NCBI RefSeq assembly: GCF_030816475.1
Contig: NZ_JAUSXF010000001.1
Location: 434,001 to 498,000 of the forward strand
Length of the DNA stretch: 64,000 nucleotides
Direction: 5' to 3'
DNA from: Arthrobacter pascens
GTDB taxonomy: Bacteria; Actinomycetota; Actinomycetes; Actinomycetales; Micrococcaceae
The notes beneath the pieces are model-generated. The model ran no database searches, was not told the origin of the DNA, and saw only the letters and a list, made by a program, of their open reading frames with translations. How positions within the stretch are numbered: the first letter of the stretch is position 1; each line of letters begins with the position of its first letter. Positions 8,446 through 16,947 of the stretch are shown piece by piece. Position numbers and translations under genes: made by a program.

Positions 8446-9951
8446 ATGGGATTCAACCCTCCCGCGACGCCGCTAATTCACATCGAAAAATTGTGCAAGC
8501 GCTTTGGCGTGAACGCGGCTCTACAGGACGTCAACCTCACCCTGGAAGCGGGCAGCATCCACGCATTGCTCGGCCAGAACGGGGCCGGGAAGTCCACCCT
8601 GATCAAGATCCTGTCCGGGCTTTATACGCCCACAAGCGGGGATATCACTGTGGCCGGGCACCCACTGGGAAATCCGGAAGCCGCGGCGAACATGGCCTTC
8701 ATCCATCAGGACCTGGGCCTGGTGGACTCCATGACCATTGCAGAGAACATCGCATTGGGCACGGGTTTTGGCCGCTCCGGTGGATTCATTTCCTGGCGAC
8801 AGGTGCGGGACGCCGCCGCTGAGGCGCTGCAGACCGTCGCGGCGCACCTCGAACCGGACCGCTACGTCTCGGAGCTGACCAGGGCGGACAAATCGCTCGT
8901 CGCCATCGCACGGGCGCTGGCAACGAATGCTTCGGTCATCATCCTGGATGAGCCCACGGCAAGCCTCCCGGCGGCGGATTCCCGCCGGCTGTTCGATGTA
9001 CTGGAGAAGCTTCGGAGCAAAGGCCACGGGTTGCTGTATGTCAGCCACCGGCTCGATGAAGTTTTCGCCATCTCCGATACCGTCACGGTACTTAGGGACG
9101 GTCGACTCATCCACAGCGGCCCCATCGCCGAGAAGTCCCCCCGCGAGCTCGTAGTGGACATCGTCGGCCATAAGCCCGTCAGTTACACCTCCGGCAGCGG
9201 CGTGCAGCAGGACATCGAGCGCCTGAAAGTCACCGAGCTCGGTACCTCCCAGACACAGCCCGCTTCCTTTACCGTCCATGCCGGCGAAGTCGTGGGCATG
9301 GTGGGGCTCACAGGCGCCGGGCACATGGAACTGGGTCGGGCCCTGGCCGGGGCGCGCAAGATCACTTCCGGCAGCGTGCTGCTGGACTCGAAGCAGTACC
9401 TCCCGCGGACACCATCGGAAGCGGTGGACGCCGGCGTCGGATTCGTGACAAGCAACAGGATGGATGAGGGCTGCGCCCCCGAACTGACGCTGCGGGAGAA
9501 CTTCCTGCCCAATCCCGGGATCCGTTCCAAGAACCCCTTTGCCTGGACCAGTCCCCGCGCCGAGCGCAAGCTGGCGGGCGAACTTGTTGAGCGGTACGGC
9601 GTCAGGCCGGCCCTGACGGAGGTGGCAATTGCCACGCTCTCGGGCGGCAACCAGCAGAAAATCATGATCGGCCGTTGGCTCAGCACACGGAGGAAGCTCA
9701 TCATCCTCGAGGAACCCACAGCCGGTGTCGACGTCGGAGCGAAAGCTGACATCTACACGCTTCTGGAGGAGTCCCTCGCCGACGGCCTCGCCGTCCTGAT
9801 GATTTCAACCGACTTCGAGGAAGTCGCCAACGTGTGCCACAGAGCGCTCGTTTTTGTCCAGGGAACCGTGACTGCCGAGCTGTCCGGTGCGGACCTGTCC
9901 ATTGCAAACCTAACAGCGGCAGCCTCCGGTGCTGCTCTCACTTCGGAGTAA
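8446..9951 (+). CDS. Sugar ABC transporter ATP-binding protein (two ABC domains, RbsA/MglA type)
   Basis: A 501-residue double ATPase of the CUT2 (ribose/galactose) type. The N-terminal half has Walker A GQNGAGKST and Walker B VIILDEPTA, but an altered signature region (SELTRADKSLVAIARAL) instead of LSGGQ. The C-terminal half lacks a proper Walker A, as is usual in this family, and has LSGGNQQK and LIILEEPTAG. It energises uptake through the permease encoded next, 7 bp downstream. The start has AAGGAGCGAACC before the ATG. First gene of the operon, directly behind candidate IclR operator 2. The substrate is probably a sugar or sugar acid, inferred from neighbouring catabolic genes. Confidence 0.92.
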   Translation: MGFNPPATPLIHIEKLCKRFGVNAALQDVNLTLEAGSIHALLGQNGAGKSTLIKILSGLYTPTSGDITVAGHPLGNPEAAANMAFIHQDLGLVDSMTIAENIALGTGFGRSGGFISWRQVRDAAAEALQTVAAHLEPDRYVSELTRADKSLVAIARALATNASVIILDEPTASLPAADSRRLFDVLEKLRSKGHGLLYVSHRLDEVFAISDTVTVLRDGRLIHSGPIAEKSPRELVVDIVGHKPVSYTSGSGVQQDIERLKVTELGTSQTQPASFTVHAGEVVGMVGLTGAGHMELGRALAGARKITSGSVLLDSKQYLPRTPSEAVDAGVGFVTSNRMDEGCAPELTLRENFLPNPGIRSKNPFAWTSPRAERKLAGELVERYGVRPALTEVAIATLSGGNQQKIMIGRWLSTRRKLIILEEPTAGVDVGAKADIYTLLEESLADGLAVLMISTDFEEVANVCHRALVFVQGTVTAELSGADLSIANLTAAASGAALTSE

Positions 9952-9958
9952 TCCTTAC

Positions 9959-11101
9959 ATGAACCAGATGAAGACCAACCGCCAGCGCGGCGGCGCCGCA
10001 CACCTCCTGGGTCCCTACGGCCTCGTAGTGATCCTGGTGGTGCTGTTCGCGGTATTTGCCCTGATCCTGCCGCAGACGTTCCTCTCCGGACGCAACTTCA
10101 ACGCCATCCTCAGCAACCAGGCGATCCCGGCGCTGCTGGCTCTCGGGGCCATGATCCCCATCGCCACCGGAAAATTCGACCTGTCCATCGGCTATGGGCT
10201 CGGGCTCTCCCATGTCATCGTCCTCAAGCTCATCGTGGACGGCAACATGCCCTGGGGCATCGCCGCGCTCGTGGCCATCGGCGTCATGGCGCTGGTAGGC
10301 GTGATCAATGGCCTCCTGGTCGAATTCGGCCAGATCGACTCCTTTGTTGCAACGCTGGGCACCGGAACCGTGCTGTACGCCATCACCGGAGCCATCACCA
10401 ACGGGGCCCGGGTGGTCCCGGGCGACGCCGGACTGCCAGCCGCGTTCAAGGACCTCTATGACTCAAAGATTGCCGGCGTCCCGATTGTTGCCGTGTACCT
10501 GCTCGTGGTCGCAGTGATCCTGTGGATCCTGTTCGAACGGCTTCCGCTGGGCCGCTACTTCTACGTCCTGGGCTCTAACCCGCGGGCAGCCGCACTGATC
10601 GGCATCCCCACCAAGAGGTACTCCATCTACGCCTTCGCCTTCTCCGCCGTGGTCACCGGCGTGGCCGGTGTGCTCCTGGCGTCACAGCAGCAGATTGGAA
10701 ACCCCAGCGTCGGCATGGATTACCTTTTGCCGGCCTTTGTGGGAGCCCTGCTCGGCGCCACGGCCATCAAGCCGGGACGCGCCAACGTGATCGGCACCCT
10801 CGTTGCGGTCATCACCTTGGCGATCGGCCTGGCCGGTATCTCCCAGCTCGGCGCCCAGTTCTGGGTCACCCCGCTCTTCAACGGCGTCACGCTGCTGATC
10901 GCCGTCGGCCTGGCCGGATACTCCGCCCGGCGCAAACTCCGCGCCGGCGCCGTAGCTGCCCCGCCGCCTGCTGTCTCCACCGGCGGTGACGCCGGGCCCT
11001 CGTCTCCCTCCGGACCATCCACTACGGCGGGACCTGCAACTAGCCCCGGACCGGCAGCTCCAGCCGGGATGCCGGGCGCCCCGGCCGTCACCGCCCGCTG
11101 A
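9959..11101 (+). CDS. Sugar ABC transporter permease (RbsC type)
   Basis: A 380-residue inner-membrane permease of the BPD_transp_2 family with about nine to ten hydrophobic segments. Family signatures include GAMIPIATGKFDLSIGYGLG and the C-terminal GATAIKPGRANVIGTL. The C-terminal 45 residues form a Pro/Ala/Gly-rich tail probably facing the cytoplasm, longer than in typical RbsC. The ATG at 9959 has CGGAG in front; an in-frame start at 9929 would overlap the ATPase gene. It works with the ATPase upstream and the lipoprotein downstream. Confidence 0.92.
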   Translation: MNQMKTNRQRGGAAHLLGPYGLVVILVVLFAVFALILPQTFLSGRNFNAILSNQAIPALLALGAMIPIATGKFDLSIGYGLGLSHVIVLKLIVDGNMPWGIAALVAIGVMALVGVINGLLVEFGQIDSFVATLGTGTVLYAITGAITNGARVVPGDAGLPAAFKDLYDSKIAGVPIVAVYLLVVAVILWILFERLPLGRYFYVLGSNPRAAALIGIPTKRYSIYAFAFSAVVTGVAGVLLASQQQIGNPSVGMDYLLPAFVGALLGATAIKPGRANVIGTLVAVITLAIGLAGISQLGAQFWVTPLFNGVTLLIAVGLAGYSARRKLRAGAVAAPPPAVSTGGDAGPSSPSGPSTTAGPATSPGPAAPAGMPGAPAVTAR

Positions 11102-11179
11102 CGCCGGACCTAGATACTCCACACCAGCTCCACAAGCATCAGACCACCCAGGCAATTCCCCTGACTGAAAGGCTTCACC

Positions 11180-12325
11180 ATGAACCAGACCGCCCCCCGA
11201 CTGCTGCTCGCAGCAGGCGCCATCATGGCACTAGGGCTCACGGCCTGCACCAGCGGTTCCTCCGAATCAGTATCCGCCGGCTCGACTGCCGCCGGGGACA
11301 GCGGCTGCGCCGACGTCGTCGCCACGGCGCAGAAGGCAGTGGACACCGCGTCCAAGTCGGACACTCCCTGGGACGGGCCCACTACAGGACCCAAGGCAGC
11401 CGCAGGGAAAACCCTGGTCTACGTCGCCCAGTCCATGACCAACCCCGGTGTGGCCGGTGTTGCCAAGGGACTCCAGGACGCGGCCGCCGCGATCGGCTGG
11501 AACGTCAAGGTCATCGACGGCCTCGGAACCCCCGCCGGAATCCAGAGCGCGTTCAGCCAGGCGCTGACCACCAAACCTGACGGCATCGTGATCGGCGGCT
11601 TTGACCCGAAGACGACGGCGGCCCAGGTTGCCGAGGCGAACTCGTCCAAGATCCCCCTCGTCGCCTGGCAGGCCCTCTCCACACCGGGCCCCAGCACCGA
11701 TCCGCTGCTCTTCACCAACATCACCACCAAGGTCGAGGACGTCGCCAAGATCAGCGCCGACTACGTCATCGCCAAATCGAACGGCAAGGCCGGCGTCGTG
11801 ATCTTCACGGACTCCTCCATCCCCTTTGCCGAGGGCAAATCGCAGATGATCAAGAAGGAACTGGAGACCTGCCCGGGTACCAAGGTCCTGGAGTACGACA
11901 ACGTTCCGCTGTCCGATGTCAGTGCCCGGATGCCGCAGGAAGTGTCCTCGCTGCTGAGCAAGCACAATGACGCCTGGACCTATTCCGTGGCCATCAACGA
12001 CGTCTACTACGAAAACGCGGCAGCGGCTCTGCGTGCCGGCGGTGTCAAGGCTGGCGGTGCTCCGTTCAATGTGGGTGCCGGTGACGGCGACTCCTCAGCG
12101 CTCCAGCGGATCAAGTCCGGCGACTACCAGACGGCCACCGTTCCGTCGCCCCTGAAGTCCGAGGGCTGGCAGCTCGTGGACGAACTGAACCGGGCCTTCA
12201 ACAACCAGCCCGCCAGCGGCTACATCCCGCAGATCCACGTCTCCACCAAGGAAAACACCACAGTCACCGATGCGTGGGATCCCGTAGGTTACCAGGACGC
12301 GTACAAGAAGATCTGGGGCAAATAA
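11180..12325 (+). CDS. Sugar-binding lipoprotein of the ABC transporter
   Basis: A 381-residue substrate-binding protein of the periplasmic-binding-protein 1-like (RbsB) type. The signal peptide ends in a lipobox, LTAC, at about residues 20-23, so it is lipid-anchored outside the membrane. The mature part has the two-domain binding fold, with TLVYVAQSMTNPGVAGVAKG at its start. It follows the permease by 78 bp with an AAAGG site before the ATG and is followed by a strong hairpin, which probably sets its transcript level apart from the downstream enzymes. Confidence 0.92.
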   Translation: MNQTAPRLLLAAGAIMALGLTACTSGSSESVSAGSTAAGDSGCADVVATAQKAVDTASKSDTPWDGPTTGPKAAAGKTLVYVAQSMTNPGVAGVAKGLQDAAAAIGWNVKVIDGLGTPAGIQSAFSQALTTKPDGIVIGGFDPKTTAAQVAEANSSKIPLVAWQALSTPGPSTDPLLFTNITTKVEDVAKISADYVIAKSNGKAGVVIFTDSSIPFAEGKSQMIKKELETCPGTKVLEYDNVPLSDVSARMPQEVSSLLSKHNDAWTYSVAINDVYYENAAAALRAGGVKAGGAPFNVGAGDGDSSALQRIKSGDYQTATVPSPLKSEGWQLVDELNRAFNNQPASGYIPQIHVSTKENTTVTDAWDPVGYQDAYKKIWGK

Positions 12326-12360
12326 TCCCCGGCAAATAGTCCCCGCGCGGTCCCGGACAT

Positions 12361-12390
12361 GCGGTCCCGGAACACCCGGTCCGGGACCGC
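12361..12390 (+). terminator. Strong hairpin after the binding-protein gene
   Basis: Perfect 11-bp arms GCGGTCCCGGA and TCCGGGACCGC with an 8-nt loop, 35 bp after the binding-protein stop and 30 bp before the next gene in the same direction. There is no T-run, so partial termination or 3'-end stabilisation is more likely than full termination. Confidence 0.55.
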
Positions 12391-12419
12391 AGGGCGTCAT
12401 TCACGTACACCCCGGGCCA

Positions 12420-13469
12420 ATGCCCGAGAACCAAGGTTGGAAATTGCAGAACGAAAACAACCACCAGGCCACCGGCCCGGTGAACAGCACCGTCACGTCG
12501 CTGAACGGTACGGCACGCAGTGCCGGCTTCGTAGGACTGGGGCTGATGGGTGCCCCCATGGCCGCCAATCTCCTCAAGGCAGGATGGAGCGTCTCCGCCT
12601 GGAACCGCTCCGCCGCAGCTGTCGATGACTTCGTGCGGCTCGGCGGAACCGGCGTCCCGAACGTGGCAGCCCTTCGGGACGAGCCGGTGATCATTTTCAT
12701 GCTCCCGGATCTTTCCTTCATCGAGGAGGCAGCCGCAGGCCTCCTGGCCGAATGGCGGCTGGCACCGCCGCAGCCGGGAACGCTGGTGGTGGTCATGAGC
12801 AGCGTTTCCCCCGTGGGTGTCCAGGCCTTCGGCATTGCGGTCGACGAAGCCAGCGGCGGCAACGCCACGGTGCTGGACGCCCCGGTCAGCGGCGGCACGG
12901 AAGGCGCGCAGCGCGGAACCCTCGCCATTATGGCCGGCGGCGACGCTGAACACTTCGAGCGGCTCCGGCCGGTCTTCGAGGCGATGGGCACCACGGTCAG
13001 GCGCCTGGGCGGGCTTGGTTCCGGTTCCCTGGCGAAGGCGTGCAACCAGCTGATTGTGGGAACCACGACGGCGGCGCTCGCCGAGGCAGCCGAACTCGCC
13101 CAGCGCTCGGGGATGGATGTTGAGTCACTCTTCGACGTACTGTCCGGCGGCCTGGCGGCCAGCCGGGTGCTGGAGTTCGTTGGTCCGCGCCTCGCGGCCA
13201 GGGACTATGCCCCCACAGGGCCGGCGAAGTTCATGCACAAGGACCTGTCCTTTGTGGTGGAGTCAGCCCGCGCGGCAGGCTCCGCTGTCCCGATGGCGAC
13301 TGCCGGCGTCGAACTTTACGGGGAACTCAAGCGGCAGGGCCTGGGTGACCTTGACCTGGCAGCGGTGCGGCAGACCATTGCAGCCCTCAGCGATCTACAG
13401 TCCACGGCAGCTTCAGCCGCATCCGAAGCTGCCGACGTTATCGATTCCGTTCGGGAGACCACAGCATGA
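12420..13469 (+). CDS. NAD(P)-dependent dehydrogenase, 3-hydroxyisobutyrate dehydrogenase family
   Basis: A 349-residue beta-hydroxyacid dehydrogenase. The Rossmann motif GFVGLGLMGAPMAANLL starts near residue 38, the family substrate motif is DAPVSGGTEGA, and the catalytic lysine region is GSLAKACNQL. About 35 residues precede the usual start, so initiation could be later than the ATG at 12420. Members act on 3-hydroxyisobutyrate, tartronate semialdehyde, or 4-carbon sugar acids. Its place in a sugar-acid operon favours a glycerate/tartronate-like or L-threonate-like role (inference). The stop overlaps the next gene by 4 bp (ATGA). Confidence 0.88.
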   Translation: MPENQGWKLQNENNHQATGPVNSTVTSLNGTARSAGFVGLGLMGAPMAANLLKAGWSVSAWNRSAAAVDDFVRLGGTGVPNVAALRDEPVIIFMLPDLSFIEEAAAGLLAEWRLAPPQPGTLVVVMSSVSPVGVQAFGIAVDEASGGNATVLDAPVSGGTEGAQRGTLAIMAGGDAEHFERLRPVFEAMGTTVRRLGGLGSGSLAKACNQLIVGTTTAALAEAAELAQRSGMDVESLFDVLSGGLAASRVLEFVGPRLAARDYAPTGPAKFMHKDLSFVVESARAAGSAVPMATAGVELYGELKRQGLGDLDLAAVRQTIAALSDLQSTAASAASEAADVIDSVRETTA

Positions 13470-14236
13470 GTTCACTTTTTGACCTGACCGGGCGGGTTGC
13501 CCTGGTGACGGGATCCAGCAGGGGAATCGGCAACGCGCTGGCCCGGGCTTTGGCCGATGCCGGGGCGACGGTGGTGCTCAACGGCGTCAACGGGGAACGG
13601 CTCAAGGCTGCGGAGGCAGCCATGGCCGCCGATTTTGCCCCCGGCCGGATCCACAGCTGCGCATTCGACGTGACCTCGGATTCGGAGGCTGCCCGCGGGA
13701 TCAGGTGGATCGAGGAGAACGTTGGTCCGCTGCAGATCCTGGTGAACAACGCTGGCATCCAGCACCGGGTCCCGATGCTGGAGCTGGAGCTGGCGGATTG
13801 GGAACGGGTGATCAGCACGGACCTGACCAGTGCGTTCCTGGTGGGCCGGGAGGCTGCGCGGTTCATGATTCCGCGCGGGCGCGGGAAGATCATCAACATC
13901 TGCTCGGTCCAGACGGATCTGGCCCGTCCCACGATTGCGCCTTATGTTGCGGCGAAGGGCGGGCTGCGGAACCTGACCCGTGCCATGACGGCTGAGTGGG
14001 CGGCTTCCGGGCTGCAGATTAACGGCATCGCGCCGGGTTACATCCACACGGAGATGACGCAGAACCTGGTGGACGATCAGGACTTCAATTCCTGGATCCT
14101 GGGCCGGACCCCGGCGCACCGGTGGGGCACCGTGCAGGACCTGGCCGGGCCGGCAGTCTGGCTGGCGTCTGATGGTTCCGACTTCGTCAACGGGCAGACC
14201 ATTTTCATCGACGGCGGCATGACGGTGGTGGTCTGA
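13466..14236 (+). CDS. SDR-family oxidoreductase, gluconate 5-dehydrogenase-like
   Basis: A 256-residue short-chain dehydrogenase. Motifs are the NAD(P) site GSSRGIGNALA (residues about 16-26), NNAG, and the catalytic YVAAK. It closely resembles IdnO/Gno proteins, which reduce 5-keto-D-gluconate to D-gluconate. The assignment is supported by the adjoining idnD-like and gluconokinase genes, which together form the L-idonate to 6-phosphogluconate route. Starts inside the previous stop (ATGA) and overlaps the next start by 1 bp (TGATG), so translation is coupled. Confidence 0.85.
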   Translation: MSSLFDLTGRVALVTGSSRGIGNALARALADAGATVVLNGVNGERLKAAEAAMAADFAPGRIHSCAFDVTSDSEAARGIRWIEENVGPLQILVNNAGIQHRVPMLELELADWERVISTDLTSAFLVGREAARFMIPRGRGKIINICSVQTDLARPTIAPYVAAKGGLRNLTRAMTAEWAASGLQINGIAPGYIHTEMTQNLVDDQDFNSWILGRTPAHRWGTVQDLAGPAVWLASDGSDFVNGQTIFIDGGMTVVV

Positions 14237-15378
14237 TGACTACAGCGAGCGAGTCCTCCGCACCCCTTGCCGTCTCAACAGTGCTTCCGAAGGAGGGCCC
14301 AGCCGTCGTCGCCCACGCGGCCGGTGAACTTCGGATTGAGAACATTCCATTAGCTTCACCACAACCCGACCAGGCTGTCGTCGAAATAGCGTATGGCGGC
14401 ATCTGCGGCTCCGATTTGCACTACTGGCTGCATGGCGCGGCCGGGGAGTCGGTGCTGAAGGCGCCCATGGTGCTGGGGCACGAAATTGTGGGTGTGGTGA
14501 TCCGCGCGGCGGGAGACGGAACAGGTCCAGCAGAGGGCTCCGCCGTCGCCGTGCATCCAGCGACGCCGGGGCCGAGTACCGGCCCCGGCGTCGTCCGATA
14601 CCCCGAGGACAGGCCCAACTTATCCCCTGGCTGCACCTACCTCGGCAGCGCGGCGCGTTTTCCTCATACGGACGGCGCTTTCAGCCGGTACGCGAACCTG
14701 CCGTCACGGATGCTGAGGCTCCTTCCGGCCGGCCTGGATCTGAAGACTGCGGCGCTCGTCGAACCGGCCAGCGTGGGCTGGCATGCTGTCGCCCGGGCGG
14801 GCGACGTGCGGGGCAAGACAGCCTTGGTTATCGGCAGCGGCCCCATCGGTGCCCTCGCCGTCGCCGTGCTGAAGCGCGCCGGTGCTGCGCGGATCGTGGC
14901 TGTGGACATGCACCGGCGGCCTCTTGGGATCGCACAGGCAGTGGGTGCCGACGAGGTGCTGGAGGCAGGGGAGACGGACGCGATCGCGGATGTGCAGGCC
15001 GACGTCGTCATCGAATCTTCCGGAAGCCACCATGGCCTGGCTTCCGCCCTCAAGGGAGCCGCCCGCGGCGGCAAGGTGGTGATGGTCGGGCTCCTGCCGT
15101 CCGGACCCCAGCCGGTCCCGATTTCACTGGCAATTACGCGTGAGCTGGAACTGTTGGGATCGTTCCGGTTCAATGACGAGATCGACGACGTTATTGCCGC
15201 GCTCGCCGACGGCTCACTGTTCGTGGACCCCGTGATCACCCACGTGTTCCCGCTGGAACGCGGACTCGAGGCGTTTGAAACGGCGAAGAACTCCGCCGAG
15301 TCCGGCAAGGTCCTGCTGAGCTTCTCTCCGGACGCGCCAGGATCCGGTCAGCCTTCCACCGGCCAGGCGGCGTCGTGA
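14236..15378 (+). CDS. Zinc-type alcohol dehydrogenase, L-idonate 5-dehydrogenase-like
   Basis: A 380-residue medium-chain dehydrogenase. Catalytic zinc ligands are seen in GGICGSDLHYW (Cys) and VLGHEIVG (His, Glu), and the NAD site in VIGSGPIGALAV. It resembles IdnD, which oxidises L-idonate to 5-ketogluconate, the substrate of the IdnO-like enzyme encoded before it. The loop that usually holds four structural-zinc cysteines keeps only one (SPGCTYLG), so the structural zinc is probably absent. A Ser/Pro/Gly-rich tail of about 15 residues ends the protein. The stop overlaps the gluconokinase GTG by 4 bp. Confidence 0.85.
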   Translation: MTTASESSAPLAVSTVLPKEGPAVVAHAAGELRIENIPLASPQPDQAVVEIAYGGICGSDLHYWLHGAAGESVLKAPMVLGHEIVGVVIRAAGDGTGPAEGSAVAVHPATPGPSTGPGVVRYPEDRPNLSPGCTYLGSAARFPHTDGAFSRYANLPSRMLRLLPAGLDLKTAALVEPASVGWHAVARAGDVRGKTALVIGSGPIGALAVAVLKRAGAARIVAVDMHRRPLGIAQAVGADEVLEAGETDAIADVQADVVIESSGSHHGLASALKGAARGGKVVMVGLLPSGPQPVPISLAITRELELLGSFRFNDEIDDVIAALADGSLFVDPVITHVFPLERGLEAFETAKNSAESGKVLLSFSPDAPGSGQPSTGQAAS

Positions 15379-15905
15379 CGCCGGCAATCCCTCCCCTGGT
15401 GGTGATGGGTGTTTCGGGAAGCGGCAAGAGCGTCCTGGGCCAGGCCCTGGGCCAAGGGCTCGGTATCCCCTTCATCGATGCCGATGACCTCCATCCGGCG
15501 TCGAACAAGGCGCTCATGGCCGCAGGCATCCCGCTGAGCGACGCAGACAGATTCCCCTGGCTTACGCTGGTTGGCGCCACCCTGGCCAGGGGAGTCGCGG
15601 ATGGCCACGCGAGCGTGGTTGCCTGCTCCGCGCTCAAACGCTCCTACCGGGATCTGCTCCGGAGCCACGTGCCAGGCCTGCTCCTGGTCCCCATCGACGG
15701 CCCGGCTGAGATCATTGCGCGCAGGCTGGAAACCCGGGAGCACGAATTCATGCCTGCCACGCTGCTGGCTTCACAGCTGGCGACGCTGGAACCGCTCGAA
15801 GCCGACGAGGCGCACATCCGGGTTCCGGCTGAGCTGAGCGTGGAGGAGGCCGTGGACCTGGTGCGAACCAGGCTTACCGCCTCCGCGGCAGCCACGCCGC
15901 GCTGA
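15375..15905 (+). CDS. gntK: Gluconokinase
   Basis: A 176-residue GntK/IdnK-type kinase that phosphorylates D-gluconate to 6-phosphogluconate. The P-loop is GVSGSGKS at residues about 12-19, followed by the family motifs DADDLHP and ACSALKRSYRDLLR. It starts with GTG inside the previous stop (GTGA), at the end of the idnO-idnD-like operon. Length is normal. It supplies the pentose phosphate or Entner-Doudoroff route with the product of the two preceding enzymes. Confidence 0.93.
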   Translation: MTPAIPPLVVMGVSGSGKSVLGQALGQGLGIPFIDADDLHPASNKALMAAGIPLSDADRFPWLTLVGATLARGVADGHASVVACSALKRSYRDLLRSHVPGLLLVPIDGPAEIIARRLETREHEFMPATLLASQLATLEPLEADEAHIRVPAELSVEEAVDLVRTRLTASAAATPR

Positions 15906-15926
15906 CCGAAGCAGGTTGACCAGGCG

Positions 15927-16925
15927 GTGGGCCGGACGGAGGAGGACCTTCACGACGCACTCCTGGAACGGGTGGCTCGCCGCTACTTTGTGCACGGCAT
16001 GCTGCAAAATGACATAGCGGCGGCAGAACATCTCTCGCGCCCCAGTGTGTCGCGCCTCCTGGCGGAGGCGCGCGCACGGGGCGTTGTCCAGTTTAAGATC
16101 GGCCCTCCGGTGGACCGCGTCCGCGAGCTGGAGGAGGAATTACGACGGCGGACGGGTCTCCGCCGCTGCGTGGTGGCAACCAACAAACCGCGGGCCCTCT
16201 ACGGGAACACGAGCAGGCTGGGCTACGTTGCAGCGCGTTACCTGGAAGCGCAGCTGGCCCAGGCGCATATCCTCGGCGTGGCATCGAGCCGTTCGCTGTC
16301 TTCCGTGGCGGACTCCATGGCGGCGGGCCGCCGTCCTGATCTGGAGGTGGTTGACCTGTTGGGGTGTCTTCCGGGCGGGAGGTCCGCTGACGGCGGCTGG
16401 CCCGGCGAAGGGAAAACGGCGGAGGGAAGCGGACCCAATACTGCCCAGCTGATCGCGGTCCGTCTCGATGCGATGTTCAGACCCTTGCCGGCGGCCTTCG
16501 TTTACAGGTCCGGCCCTGCCCGGGACGCAGCCTTGGATTCGGAACAGGTCAGGGAGTCCTTAGAGCTGGGACGGCGCTCCGATGTTGCCCTGGTGGGCGT
16601 GGGCTCCATGCAGAGGTTCGACGGCACCGGCGTCTACAGCCCGGTCCCTGCCAGGGAACTCGATGAGCTTGCCGGCCGGGGTGCAGCGGGGCATCTCTGC
16701 GGGCACTTTCTTCGGGCCGACGGATCCCTGGTCGAAGCGGAAGACGGACCTTTCCTGCTGGGAATAGGGGCCGACGAGCTACGGCAGATCCCCCAACGAA
16801 TCGCCGTAGCTGCCGGCCGGCACAAGGTGGCGCCGATCGCGGCGGGCATCAGCGGTGGCATGATCTCCGAACTGATCACGGATCACGCCACCGCCGCTGA
16901 GCTGGTGCTGCTGCCGGCGCCTTAG
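15927..16925 (+). CDS. Sugar-binding transcriptional regulator, SorC/DeoR family
   Basis: A 332-residue SorC-type regulator: an N-terminal helix-turn-helix (about residues 8-55, with YFVHGMLQNDIAAAEHLSRP) and a C-terminal sugar-phosphate-binding domain of the NagB-like fold (VALVGVGSMQ, GHLCGHFLRADG, VAAGRHKVAPIAAG). It starts with GTG 21 bp after gluconokinase and may share the operon. The effector is probably a phosphorylated sugar acid such as 6-phosphogluconate (inference). It is convergent with the gntP-like permease gene, 22 bp away. Confidence 0.88.
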   Translation: MGRTEEDLHDALLERVARRYFVHGMLQNDIAAAEHLSRPSVSRLLAEARARGVVQFKIGPPVDRVRELEEELRRRTGLRRCVVATNKPRALYGNTSRLGYVAARYLEAQLAQAHILGVASSRSLSSVADSMAAGRRPDLEVVDLLGCLPGGRSADGGWPGEGKTAEGSGPNTAQLIAVRLDAMFRPLPAAFVYRSGPARDAALDSEQVRESLELGRRSDVALVGVGSMQRFDGTGVYSPVPARELDELAGRGAAGHLCGHFLRADGSLVEAEDGPFLLGIGADELRQIPQRIAVAAGRHKVAPIAAGISGGMISELITDHATAAELVLLPAP

Positions 16926-16947
16926 GGCCGCCGGCAGCACGGCCGGA

